NCBI GenBank assembly: GCA_965546615.1
Contig: CBEUVQ010000002.1
Location: 1-64,000 of the forward strand
DNA: 64,000 bases
Direction: 5' to 3'
From: CBEUVQ01 sp965546615
GTDB lineage: Bacteria; Bacillota; Desulfotomaculia; Desulfotomaculales; Desulfohalotomaculaceae
Within the stretch, counting starts at the first letter, position 1; each line of letters opens with the position of its first letter. The translations under genes and the position numbers were made by a program. Shown here one piece after another: positions 1-6,892 of the stretch. The notes beneath the pieces are model-generated. The model had not been told where the DNA came from. It worked only from the letters and a program-made list of their open reading frames with translations, and made no database searches.

Positions 1-229
1 TAGTTACCACATCAAGCCGCTGCTTTTCAGCAATAGCCAAATTGCGGGCTGCCAGCACCTGTGCAGGAAATTCTCCGATAACACTGGATGTCACTGTAGC
101 ACCGCAGCAGTTCCAATCTTCAACTTCTTTCAATTCAATACCCAATGCTTTAGCAACAGCTAAAAAGGCATGGTAATTGGCTAATGCAGTTCCCTCACTG
201 GCACATCCGGGATAATAACTATACTTCAT
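1..229 (-). CDS. HdrB-like cysteine-rich (CCG domain) subunit, 3' end outside window
   Basis: Only the first 76 codons are inside the window; the gene runs off the left edge. The start ATG directly follows the TAA of the upstream hdrC-like gene, so the two are translationally coupled. The protein opens with YYPGCASEG (cysteine at residue 9) and has NCCGAT at residues 40-45. These are the first two parts of a CCG domain, which in heterodisulfide reductase subunit B binds a non-cubane [4Fe-4S] cluster. By family, this subunit would handle disulfide or other two-electron chemistry using electrons delivered through HdrC. The actual substrate cannot be told from the fragment. A GlpC- or LutA-like CCG protein is the alternative. 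Confidence 0.75.
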   Translation of the reverse strand, partial: MKYSYYPGCASEGTALANYHAFLAVAKALGIELKEVEDWNCCGATVTSSVIGEFPAQVLAARNLAIAEKQRLDVVT

Positions 230-805
230 TTAGCCTTCCTCCTTTGCCAAAGCTGCTGCCTTCTGTAATACCTTTCGCAGGTTGGCAGGATTTTTTACGC
301 CTTTTGCCGGCATAAACGACAGCCGCTTATGCTTAACCATCTCCATAGCAACATCCTTCATATCAAGACCCAACTTAAGAGCCGGACCTATCCCTAACTT
401 CAGGCCATATTTAACGGTCAGCCCGCCTTCCCAAATACGGCCCCGTTTCGATACATCTTCATAGTAAACTTTGGCCATGTGGGTTGAATTATGTGAGTAA
501 CCTTCCTCTTCAGCCAGATGACGCAAATCGTGCATTACATCCATCATAGGCACACCCCGCGGACACCTGCAAGTACAGGTATAACACGATGTACAAAGCC
601 ACATCGTGTTGCTTTTCAGCACTTCATCCTTGGCTCCTGCACGAATTAATTGAATAATCCTTCTGGGAGAATTGTCCATAAGGTCTTTCAGTGTGCAAGT
701 AGTAGGGCAAATACCGCACTGCATACACATCTTTACCCATCGACCGGCTTCTGTTTTATAAACCTTTTTGGTAAATTCAGAGTCATACTTTCTTGCTTCT
801 GACAT
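230..805 (-). CDS. HdrC-like 4Fe-4S ferredoxin-type subunit
   Basis: A 191-residue iron-sulfur protein with two cysteine clusters: CMQCGICPTTC at residues 27-37 and CTSCYTCTCRCP at 71-82, each able to bind a [4Fe-4S] cluster. Length and spacing fit heterodisulfide reductase subunit C, which relays electrons to the HdrB partner encoded immediately downstream. The second cluster has an extra cysteine (residue 79). I chose the ATG at 805 because a GGGAGGGG Shine-Dalgarno lies 10 bases before it; a TTG at 829 would put that site inside the coding sequence. In Clostridia such HdrCB pairs are often linked to flavoproteins or to methylene-THF reductase, but no such partner is visible here, so the electron donor is unknown. 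Confidence 0.85.
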   Translation of the reverse strand: MSEARKYDSEFTKKVYKTEAGRWVKMCMQCGICPTTCTLKDLMDNSPRRIIQLIRAGAKDEVLKSNTMWLCTSCYTCTCRCPRGVPMMDVMHDLRHLAEEEGYSHNSTHMAKVYYEDVSKRGRIWEGGLTVKYGLKLGIGPALKLGLDMKDVAMEMVKHKRLSFMPAKGVKNPANLRKVLQKAAALAKEEG

Positions 806-830
806 CCGTTTTATTCCCCTCCCTTCCAAT

Positions 831-1181
831 ATTAAATTTTAAAATATATAAAAACAATTTCGGCAATCTGCATTTGTGAACTTGTGAACACTTCCCGGTA
901 AAAAAAATCACTCTCAAAACATTAAATTATCTAAAAAAAGTTTCACTATTATACCAATTCGCAAATTTACGATTAAACAGTTAATCAGATAATAGATTGT
1001 GTAAATTTTAACATGTTTTTTCAGCCTTGACAAGTATAATTATTATTTTAGATGCTGCTTTGTAAATACTACTTGAATAGATAAGAAACAATTTTTAACT
1101 GCTGTATTCGCCGTTAAATTCTGTAATCCTGCTTATTTAATAAAAAACAAATAAATATTTACATCTGTATATCGACAAGGC
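831..1181. other. AT-rich intergenic region, no gene seen
   Basis: This gap between the divergent hdrC and universal stress genes is very AT-rich and has stops in all frames at short intervals. Apart from the two flanking promoters I see no tRNA, terminator or convincing repeat in it. Confidence 0.6.
948..976 (-). promoter_or_regulatory. Candidate sigma-A promoter of the hdrC-hdrB genes
   Basis: Reading the minus strand there is TTAATC, 17 bases, then a perfect TATAAT. The -35 box is weak (3 of 6). It lies about 140 bases before the hdrC start. Confidence 0.45.
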
Positions 1182-1210
1182 TTGACCACTCAAATTTCCA
1201 CAAATATAAT
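1182..1210 (+). promoter_or_regulatory. Sigma-A promoter of the universal stress protein gene
   Basis: TTGACC and TATAAT are separated by exactly 17 bases. The predicted transcript has an untranslated leader of roughly 120 bases before the gene at 1337. Confidence 0.75.
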
Positions 1211-1336
1211 ATTCTGCTTGCTGTGAAATTATGTTAGCTTTTGTTCATTTTTTCTTAAATGAAGCAAAGTTAGCAGGACTTAGCGGAGATAGTTAGAAAT
1301 ACTTATCAATTAAAACTAAATAAGGAGGGTTTGTAA

Positions 1337-1774
1337 ATGTACCGGAAAATTCTTGCCCCTATAGACGGTTCGGACCGTGCGAAACTGGCAGCTGCCCATG
1401 CAGCAGATTTAGCAAAAAAGTTAGATGCAGAGTTAACGCTGCTGCATGTGGTACCGCATCTTCCTGCCTATGTAAACCGCTATTCGGATCATTTGGGCAG
1501 TGTTGAACAAACACTGCTTGAGGAATTTTCCAAAGAAGGCGAAAAAACACTGACTGAAATAAAATGGGCACTGACAAAAAAAGACATTAAAGCCCATACC
1601 ATATTAGTGATTGGCAATCCTGCTGAAGAAATATGTAAAATTGCTGAAGAAGAATCATTCGATTTAATAGTGATGGGCAGCAGAGGCTTAGGTGAAATTA
1701 AAGCATATATTATGGGCAGTGTGAGCAGCAGAGTGGTCCGCCACGCTAAATGCCCGGTGCTTATCTATCGTTAA
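1337..1774 (+). CDS. Universal stress protein (UspA family)
   Basis: A 145-residue single-domain Usp protein. The N terminus YRKILAPIDGSD is the first beta strand and acidic loop typical of the family. The C-terminal part carries the ATP-binding signature G-x2-G-x9-GS (MGSRGLGEIK then IMGSVSS, residues about 114-130), so it belongs to the nucleotide-binding class and not the ATP-free UspA class. Family members are soluble dimers induced by starvation or energy stress; the biochemical output is usually unknown. A strong AAGGAGGG site sits 7 bases before the ATG. A tiny membrane protein gene follows 34 bases downstream and probably shares its transcript. Confidence 0.93.
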   Translation: MYRKILAPIDGSDRAKLAAAHAADLAKKLDAELTLLHVVPHLPAYVNRYSDHLGSVEQTLLEEFSKEGEKTLTEIKWALTKKDIKAHTILVIGNPAEEICKIAEEESFDLIVMGSRGLGEIKAYIMGSVSSRVVRHAKCPVLIYR

Positions 1775-1808
1775 CAAATTACTATCTTCGTCCAAGGAGT
1801 TGTTGTCA

Positions 1809-1958
1809 TTGATTTGGAAGGTACAGTGGCTGCTGCGGTTAGTAGGTTTTCTCACCATTGGAGCCAGTATGTTTATCAGCAGTCATTCATCAATTGTTGC
1901 CGCTGTCGGCGGCGTATTATTTCTGTTGGGAATGATTAAAATCAAAAAGAAAAAGTAA
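1809..1958 (+). CDS. Small two-helix membrane protein (49 aa), unknown function
   Basis: A 49-codon reading frame with a TTG start placed 8 bases after an AAGGAG Shine-Dalgarno. The product has a basic/aromatic N terminus (MIWKVQWLLR), two short hydrophobic stretches (about residues 8-22 and 27-42) separated by SSHSS, and ends in a lysine run (KIKKKK). This is the layout of a hairpin membrane protein with both ends cytoplasmic. It follows the universal stress gene and precedes a terminator, so it is probably the second gene of that operon. I do not recognise a family. Confidence 0.6.
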   Translation: MIWKVQWLLRLVGFLTIGASMFISSHSSIVAAVGGVLFLLGMIKIKKKK

Positions 1959-1967
1959 TTAAATATC

Positions 1968-1998
1968 AATACTTGGTATTAAATACCAGGTATTTTTC
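1968..1998 (+). terminator. Rho-independent terminator
   Basis: An 11-bp stem (one G-U pair) built from AATACTTGGTA and TACCAGGTATT with a 5-base loop, followed by TTTCTTT. It closes the universal stress operon. Confidence 0.75.
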
Positions 1999-2008
1999 TT
2001 TATAGACA

Positions 2009-2037
2009 TTGACTTTTGACTGTTTTCTTGGTAATAT
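2009..2037 (+). promoter_or_regulatory. Promoter of the tRNA-Val/tRNA-Phe pair
   Basis: TTGACT, 17 bases, TAATAT, ending 22 bases before the first tRNA. Confidence 0.65.
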
Positions 2038-2059
2038 TATTAGTGCCGTTAAAAAACGT

Positions 2060-2135
2060 GGGCGATTAGCTCAGCTGGGAGAGCACCTGCCTTACAAGCA
2101 GGGGGTCGGCAGTTCGATCCTGTCATCGCCCACCA
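2060..2135 (+). tRNA. tRNA-Val (anticodon TAC)
   Basis: A 76-base cloverleaf with encoded CCA. The acceptor arms GGGCGAT and ATCGCCC pair fully. The anticodon stem CCTGC/GCAGG encloses CTTACAA, giving anticodon TAC, which reads GUA and other valine codons by wobble. D and T arms are canonical (TTCGATC in the T loop). Confidence 0.97.
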
Positions 2136-2139
2136 TAAT

Positions 2140-2215
<76 letters not shown>

Positions 2216-2220
2216 TATTT

Positions 2221-2248
2221 AAAGGACGCGTTTATGCGTCCTTTTTTG
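2221..2248 (+). terminator. Terminator of the tRNA operon
   Basis: AAAGGACGC and GCGTCCTTT form a 9-bp stem with a 5-base loop followed by a T run. Confidence 0.88.
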
Positions 2249-2414
2249 TACCCGCAGCAGATATAGATGAAGCACATGCCTGCTTTTTGACAAAAATAAT
2301 GCCCTGTCCACAACATATTTGCAGGTCCTAAATCTCTTGTCGGCTAACAGGAGGTTCACGCTGCCGTGACGAATAAGACAAGGTAAAAGTTAACTTTATC
2401 GGAGGGCGGTCCTA

Positions 2415-3326
2415 ATGATTTACACGTCGCTGATTACTGCAATTGCGCTTTGTTACTTAATTATCGCTTATTTTCCCATAACACAGCTTGCTTTCCTTCA
2501 AAATTATCAGTTAGTGATCGATATCAATAATGCATTTGGCAAAGTTATCTCCTACACATCGGTAATTACAATTATTGGTGTAATTTTCTTAGTGTTAGTT
2601 TTAAAATTCACCCCGCCATGCCTGGACAAAGAAATAAAAAAATACCAAACTGCCGCTAAGGCAGTCACTCTGTCGACTTATTTAGTAATGGTAGGACTTG
2701 CTGCCTCACTGTTAATCCTCGCCGTTTCTGCTTTCTATGCCAGCGGATTTTATGGTTTGCTGGTCAAGCCGCAGCCATGGACAGCTGAAGAATTGGAACG
2801 CATTGCCATTCACGAGGCAGGTCATGCCGTTATGCGCGAAATTGAATATCCCGGTTCAACCAAAAAAGCAGTTATTGCAGAACCTGCTGAAATTGTTAAT
2901 GCAAATAATTGGTTTTCACAGTCAATCCCCAGTGGTTTTGTTGTTGGTGAAAGCCCCTCCCGTTTACCCACCAAAGAACAGCTGCTTAAAAATATCAGAA
3001 TTTACCTTGCCGGGTTAGCCGCCGAAAAAATAATTTACGGCACAGATCATGCTTATATCGGTGCCGGCGATGATTTAGATAAAGTTAATGAGTTGGTGAT
3101 CAAGCTCTACGATAACGGTCTTGTCTCCGACAGCCCTCTAATTTGGTCTGCTCTAAGTGCACAAGAGAAATCCGCCGCCTACAAAGAGATTGTTGAACCG
3201 CAATACCGGCAGGTTAATAAACTGCTGACAGAGTACGAGCAGGAAATAAGGGCGGTTGCTGAAGCACTGCAGAAAAAGAAAACCTTAACCGGTGATGAAA
3301 TACAAAAGTTAATAAGAGAAAATTAA
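2415..3326 (+). CDS. Membrane-anchored FtsH-type (M41) zinc peptidase lacking the AAA domain
   Basis: A 303-residue protein with three hydrophobic helices (about residues 5-22, 46-63 and 84-108), then a soluble domain with the zinc-protease signature HEAGH at 133-137. A third zinc ligand candidate lies in GAGDDLDKV (216-224), matching the aspartate of the FtsH peptidase domain, and YLAGLAAEKIIYG (about 197-209) matches the conserved FtsH peptidase helix. The ATP-dependent unfoldase (Walker A and B, second region of homology) is entirely missing, so it cannot pull substrates as FtsH does. It may cleave unfolded or membrane-proximal substrates or need a separate partner. RBS GGAGGGCGG precedes the ATG. 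It stands alone between terminators. Confidence 0.8.
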   Translation: MIYTSLITAIALCYLIIAYFPITQLAFLQNYQLVIDINNAFGKVISYTSVITIIGVIFLVLVLKFTPPCLDKEIKKYQTAAKAVTLSTYLVMVGLAASLLILAVSAFYASGFYGLLVKPQPWTAEELERIAIHEAGHAVMREIEYPGSTKKAVIAEPAEIVNANNWFSQSIPSGFVVGESPSRLPTKEQLLKNIRIYLAGLAAEKIIYGTDHAYIGAGDDLDKVNELVIKLYDNGLVSDSPLIWSALSAQEKSAAYKEIVEPQYRQVNKLLTEYEQEIRAVAEALQKKKTLTGDEIQKLIREN

Positions 3327-3351
3327 AGGGCTCAATAATGGGCCCCTTTAA
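3323..3351. terminator. Bidirectional terminator between convergent genes
   Basis: A perfect 8-bp inverted repeat, TTAAAGGG and CCCTTTAA, overlaps the stop codon of the M41 peptidase gene and lies just past the 3' end of the convergent acyl-CoA ligase gene. Confidence 0.7.
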
Positions 3352-3372
3352 TCTTCTCTGCCGTGCAGATAA

Positions 3373-4881
3373 TTACACTTTTCCGGCCAGCTTCCTTTTT
3401 AAAACCTTACCTGCAGCATTCTTCGGCAGCATTTCGACACGTTCGAACAGTTTAGGTATTTTGAAGTTGGCAATTTTACCTTTGCAAAATTCGCGCAGTT
3501 CCTTTTTGGATATTTCCTGTCCCGAACGGGTAACATAGTAAGCTTTAACTTCTTCACCCGTCAACTCGTCTGCAATACCAACCACCGCTGTTTCTAAAAT
3601 ATCACTGTGCCCTAATAATACCTCTTCTATTTCCCGCGGGTAAATATTTACGCCCCCGCGAATGATGGTGTCTTTTTTTCGGTCCACTATATAGATATAC
3701 CCTTCCGCATCGATATAACCTAAGTCACCGGTATGCAGCCAGCCGTTTTTTAATGCTGCTTGTGTTTCTTCATCTTTTCGATAGTAACCTTTCATTACAT
3801 TGGGTCCTTTAACAACTATTTCGCCAATTTCCTCGCAGGCAGCTTCGCAGTCATTATCATCAAAAATTTTAACTTCCACTCCCGGAAGCGGCAGTCCCAC
3901 CGAGCCTAATTTCTTTTTGCCGGTGTAAGGGCTTAAAGCAACAACGGGAGATGCCTCCGACATGCCGTATCCTTCAACAATCTCTAAATTAAACATCTCT
4001 TTAAATCTTTTAAAAAGCTGTTCAGAAAGCGGGGCTGCTCCACACAAAGCCAAACGCAGAGAACTGTAATCAAATTCATTGTACTGGGGATAATTGCACA
4101 GCATGACATAAAAAATAGGCGGTCCGAAAAAAACAGTAATTTTTTCCTCTTCAATACCTGCCAGCGCTGCTTTAGGCCCCTGCCAACGAGTGCGAATGAC
4201 AAGCGTCGCTCCGACATTTATTGCATTGCTCATTACACCGGTTTGTGCCGCAGCATGATAAGCAGGTGCAACCAGCATCAACCGGTCATCAGTTTGCATT
4301 TGCAAACACTGAGCAATACCGGTAACATTGCTGTACAAATTTTTATGAGTAAGCATCGCACCCTTGGGGATACCGGTAGTCCCGGAAGTATAAAGCAGCA
4401 CCGCAACCTGCTCATCGTTTATTTGACCGACATCTGAAACGGGTTCAAAATCCTCAATTAAGTTATTAAATAACACGCTGCTTTCATCACTTGAAGAAGT
4501 GCTGATCAGATATGGTTTTTGTTCATTGTTTAAGTTTAAAGAACGAAAAGCCGGCAAACCATCTTCATTTGTAATTACTGCTTTTGGTGAACTGTCACTT
4601 AAAATGACGCTCAGCTCATTTATACTGTATTGAGGATTTAACGGCACAGCAACAGCTTCCATACGCAGGATTGCATAATAAGAGATAACAAATTCCAGAC
4701 AGTTAGGAAGGAAAATCACCACCCGATCATCCTTTTTTATGCCCAGGGATTTAAACCCGTTAATTAACTTGTTAACCAACAAATTCAGCTCGCGATAGGT
4801 AATGCGATGTTCGCGATAAATTACAGCCTCTTTATCGGGATAAATCAAACTTACTTCTGTTAAACGCTGTGGTAAATTCAT
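3373..4881 (-). CDS. Acyl-CoA synthetase (AMP-forming), fatty-acid CoA ligase type
   Basis: A 502-residue adenylate-forming ligase. All core motifs are present: the AMP-binding loop YTSGTTGIPKGAM (about 164-176), GYGMSEASP (about 308), GWLHTGDLGYID (about 390), the hinge DRKKDTIIRGG (about 407), NIYPREIEE, and the catalytic lysine region NAAGKVLKRKL near the C terminus. It activates a carboxylic acid with ATP and transfers it to CoA. Chain length cannot be read from sequence; the closest style is medium/long-chain FadD. It is a single gene, divergent from the cis-prenyltransferase gene. An imperfect inverted repeat just upstream could bind a regulator. A second ligase of this class occurs at 46197-47873. 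Confidence 0.9.
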   Translation of the reverse strand: MNLPQRLTEVSLIYPDKEAVIYREHRITYRELNLLVNKLINGFKSLGIKKDDRVVIFLPNCLEFVISYYAILRMEAVAVPLNPQYSINELSVILSDSSPKAVITNEDGLPAFRSLNLNNEQKPYLISTSSSDESSVLFNNLIEDFEPVSDVGQINDEQVAVLLYTSGTTGIPKGAMLTHKNLYSNVTGIAQCLQMQTDDRLMLVAPAYHAAAQTGVMSNAINVGATLVIRTRWQGPKAALAGIEEEKITVFFGPPIFYVMLCNYPQYNEFDYSSLRLALCGAAPLSEQLFKRFKEMFNLEIVEGYGMSEASPVVALSPYTGKKKLGSVGLPLPGVEVKIFDDNDCEAACEEIGEIVVKGPNVMKGYYRKDEETQAALKNGWLHTGDLGYIDAEGYIYIVDRKKDTIIRGGVNIYPREIEEVLLGHSDILETAVVGIADELTGEEVKAYYVTRSGQEISKKELREFCKGKIANFKIPKLFERVEMLPKNAAGKVLKRKLAGKV

Positions 4882-4900
4882 AAATACACCTCACTAATTT

Positions 4901-4926
4901 AGTATGAAGTACTAATACTTTATAGT
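4901..4926. promoter_or_regulatory. Inverted repeat upstream of acyl-CoA ligase, candidate operator
   Basis: AGTATGAAGTA and TACTTTATAGT are 11-base arms matching at 9 positions, separated by CTAA. The repeat lies 20 bases before the ligase start in the divergent intergenic region, where TetR- or GntR-type fatty-acid regulators often bind. No regulator gene is adjacent, so this is a candidate only. Confidence 0.35.
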
Positions 4927-5019
4927 ATATCAAAACTTTGTTTTAATCTATAAAATTATTCACGAATAGCCGGCTTTTAGAATGTAAATATTAACAATAT
5001 AACAACAAAGGAACATGAG

Positions 5020-5682
5020 GTGCCTATGAAACCAAATTTTAAACGACTTCCGAAACACATTGGAATAATACCGGATGGCAACAGACGCTGGGCGGAAAAA
5101 AACGGCATGCCTAAAGAAGCCGGTTACAGCTTCGGTATTGACCCCGGATTTTCGCTGTATGAAATATGCCTGGAATTGGGAATTCCCGAACTCACCTTTT
5201 ACGGCTTCACGGTAGACAATACCAAGCGCCCGTCCGTTCAGAAAAAAGCTTTTCAAAAAGCTTGTGTGGATGCGGTGTATAAACTCGCCAACCGCGACGC
5301 ATCTTTACTGGTTATCGGCAACACTGATTCTCCTCAGTTTCCTCGGGAACTTTTACCTTTTACCACCCGGCAAACTTTTGGCAAAGGGTTAATTAAAATT
5401 AATTTTTTAGTAAATTACGGTTGGAAATGGGATTTAAACTATGGTATTAAAAACAGCGCTGCCCGCGCCAAACTGCACGATGTCATTGCTTCGTCAGAAA
5501 TTTCCCGCTTAGATTTGATAATCCGCTGGGGCAGCCGCCGCAGGTTAAGTGGTTTTTTGCCGGTACAATCTATTTATGCCGATTTTTATGTCGTTGACGA
5601 AATGTGGCCGGATTTTAAACCGGTACATTTTTATCAAGCGTTAGAGTGGTATGAAAAGCAGGATATTACTTTGGGCGGGTAG
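5020..5682 (+). CDS. Divergent cis-prenyltransferase (UppS family)
   Basis: A 220-residue member of the undecaprenyl diphosphate synthase family. The diphosphate-binding motif HIGIIPDGNRRWA (about 14-26) is intact, including Asp, Asn and Arg. The later signature is altered: RWGSRRRLSGFLPVQ (about 170-184) keeps the two key arginines and the serine but replaces the usual TGGE and SNFLLWQ; YAD replaces YAE, and FTVDN replaces the usual SxEN. The final WPDF is conserved. It probably condenses isopentenyl diphosphate units in cis, but product length and role are unknown. The GTG at 5020 has AAAGGA 7 bases upstream; an ATG at 5026 is the alternative. It is a single gene ended by a strong terminator. 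Confidence 0.8.
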   Translation: MPMKPNFKRLPKHIGIIPDGNRRWAEKNGMPKEAGYSFGIDPGFSLYEICLELGIPELTFYGFTVDNTKRPSVQKKAFQKACVDAVYKLANRDASLLVIGNTDSPQFPRELLPFTTRQTFGKGLIKINFLVNYGWKWDLNYGIKNSAARAKLHDVIASSEISRLDLIIRWGSRRRLSGFLPVQSIYADFYVVDEMWPDFKPVHFYQALEWYEKQDITLGG

Positions 5683-5697
5683 ACAACAACAATAAGT

Positions 5698-5731
5698 AAT
5701 AAGACCCTGCGCTCAGCCGCAGGGTCTTATT
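5698..5731. terminator. Strong bidirectional terminator
   Basis: A perfect 14-bp stem made of AATAAGACCCTGCG and CGCAGGGTCTTATT with a 6-base loop. It serves the cis-prenyltransferase gene from the left and the glycine-rich gene cluster from the right. Confidence 0.9.
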
Positions 5732-5747
5732 ACTTAAGCCTATTTCA

Positions 5748-5882
5748 CTATTTTTCAGCGCCATAGTAGCCGCCGCCGCCGCAGCCGCCACCATAGCCGT
5801 AGCCACCGCAGCACATCATAATAAGCAGTAATAAGATGATGAAAGAACAGTTATTATTATAACCTCCACCATAATATCCCAT
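5748..5882 (-). CDS. Glycine-rich micro-membrane protein, copy 1 (YjcZ-like)
   Basis: A 44-residue protein: N-terminal MGYYGGGY, a hydrophobic core about residues 14-24 (SFIILLLLIMM), and a C-terminal glycine/tyrosine/cysteine tail ending GYYGAEK. It resembles the tiny YjcZ-type sporulation proteins of Bacillaceae in layout, though I cannot confirm homology. It starts 26 bases after the stop of copy 2 with its own AAAAAGGAGG site and appears to be transcribed with it. The hydrophobic segment is short, so it may sit in a spore or forespore membrane or self-assemble. Confidence 0.7.
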   Translation of the reverse strand: MGYYGGGYNNNCSFIILLLLIMMCCGGYGYGGGCGGGGYYGAEK

Positions 5883-5907
5883 TATATCTACCTCCTTTTT
5901 GTTATTA

Positions 5908-6045
5908 TTATTTTTCAGCTCCGTAATAGCCGCCGTAGCCATAGCCACCGCCGTAGCCGCAGCCACCGCCGCACAACAGCAGAATAAGCACTAAAAAGAT
6001 GATAAAAGATGAACAATTAGAATGACCGCCGCCGTAATAACCCAT
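5908..6045 (-). CDS. Glycine-rich micro-membrane protein, copy 2
   Basis: A 45-residue paralogue of the preceding gene: MGYYGGGHSN, a hydrophobic helix at about 14-24 (FIIFLVLILLL), then a GGGCGYGGGYGYGG tail ending in the same GYYGAEK as copy 1. RBS AAAAAGGAGG lies 8 bases before the ATG. The upstream region shares a GTAAC-N16-CAATATAATG element with copy 3, suggesting co-regulation. Confidence 0.72.
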   Translation of the reverse strand: MGYYGGGHSNCSSFIIFLVLILLLCGGGCGYGGGYGYGGYYGAEK

Positions 6046-6074
6046 CATATCTGCCTCCTTTTTACTTGTTGTGA

Positions 6075-6105
6075 CATTATATTGCAAAAAACTTTAAGAT
6101 GTTAC
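6075..6105 (-). promoter_or_regulatory. Candidate sporulation-type promoter of glycine-rich gene copy 2
   Basis: On the minus strand GTAAC is followed after 16 bases by CAATATAATGTCA. The near-identical arrangement precedes copy 3. The AC box and CATA-like -10 resemble sigma-K/sigma-E type promoters, but a sigma-A -10 (TATAAT) without -35 cannot be excluded. Confidence 0.45.
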
Positions 6106-6127
6106 AATTACAATAAATTTTTATATT

Positions 6128-6274
6128 TTAATAGCAACCGCCACCCGGTCCATATTGCGGTCCGGAACAACACAGCAATAAAATTAATACTAAGAAGAGC
6201 ATGAAGGGTGGATATGTCGGATACATCCCTCCTCCATCATGACATCCGCCGCAATTTTCACCGTAGTATCCCAT
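6128..6274 (-). CDS. Glycine-rich micro-membrane protein, copy 3
   Basis: A 48-residue relative of copies 1 and 2. It starts MGYY, has a longer Cys/His/Pro-containing head (NCGGCHDGGG then YPTYPP), a hydrophobic core LFLVLILLLCC at about 26-36 and a short GPGGGCY tail. Conservation is highest at MGYY and in the hydrophobic segment. It has its own promoter-like element and an AAAAAAGGAGG ribosome binding site. The paired cysteines could bind metal or form disulfides in a coat-like assembly, which is speculation. Confidence 0.68.
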   Translation of the reverse strand: MGYYGENCGGCHDGGGMYPTYPPFMLFLVLILLLCCSGPQYGPGGGCY

Positions 6275-6304
6275 TAGATCTGCCTCCTTTTTTATATTTC
6301 ATGA

Positions 6305-6335
6305 CATTATATGAAAAGGCGGCAAATTGTGTTAC
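6305..6335 (-). promoter_or_regulatory. Candidate sporulation-type promoter of glycine-rich gene copy 3
   Basis: GTAAC, 17 bases, CATATAATGTCA on the minus strand. The sequence around the -10 (ATATAATGTCA) is shared with the promoter of copy 2, indicating duplication of promoter and gene together. Confidence 0.48.
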
Positions 6336-6404
6336 TTTTGAAACAAAAAATCAACGTTTCTAAAGTTGTATAGATATTCAATATGATTAATCTCTATATA
6401 CAAA

Positions 6405-6440
6405 AACAAAAACCACCTGCCAAACAACAGGTGGTTTTGT
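6405..6440 (-). terminator. Terminator of rnpB
   Basis: AAAACCACCTG and CAGGTGGTTTT form an 11-bp stem followed on the minus strand by TTGTTTTTG. Confidence 0.88.
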
Positions 6441-6444
6441 TTTT

Positions 6445-6800
6445 GTGAGTAAATCTGTAAGCCGAGTTCTGTCGTGGATGATCATCTATCTGGGACATTA
6501 GTTGCCTAATGCCTCAACGCGACCTAACCCGGGAACGGGACGAGCAGCCCCATGGTTCCCCTATTTGGTCTTGCTCCGGGCGGGGTTTACCTAGCCAACC
6601 AGTCGCCTGGCTGCTGGTGCGCTCTTACCGCACCGTTCCATCCTTGCCGGTTTGGCTGCCCAAACTTAGGCGGTCTGCATTTCTGTGGCACTATCCTTGG
6701 AGTCGCCTCCACTGGACGTTATCCAGCGCCCTGCTCTGTGGAGCTCGGACTTTCCTCAGGGATTGCAAAAATAATCCCCGCGATCATCTAATTTACTCAC
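6445..6800 (-). ncRNA. rnpB: RNase P RNA (type A)
   Basis: A 356-base RNA, the catalytic subunit of RNase P that matures tRNA 5' ends. The ends pair as helix P1 (GTGAGTAAAT with ATTTACTCAC). The universally conserved core near the 5' end, GAGGAAAGTCCGAGCTC, is present, and the 3' conserved ACAGAACTCGGCTTA lies just before P1 closes. Long helices between these, with no B-type signature, suggest the ancestral A architecture, as in many Clostridia. It has its own promoter and terminator. Open frames across it are coincidental. Confidence 0.96.
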
Positions 6801-6821
6801 AATATTTACTGCTAACTTGTA

Positions 6822-6851
6822 ATTATAACATCAAAATACATTTTTAATCAA
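6822..6851 (-). promoter_or_regulatory. Promoter of rnpB
   Basis: TTGATT, 18 bases, TATAAT with an extended -10 (TGTTATAAT), 22 bases before the mature RNA end. Confidence 0.65.
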
Positions 6852-6892
6852 ATGGTAAAATCTTAAGGACGGTGTCACTTTATAATCATTTT

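Noticed and set aside
806..829. Upstream TTG start for the hdrC-like gene
   Set aside because: It would place the strong GGGAGGGG Shine-Dalgarno inside the coding region; the ATG at 805 is better.
6509..6847. Plus-strand frames across 6.5-6.85 kb
   Set aside because: They lie over the RNase P RNA gene and reflect its GC-rich composition.
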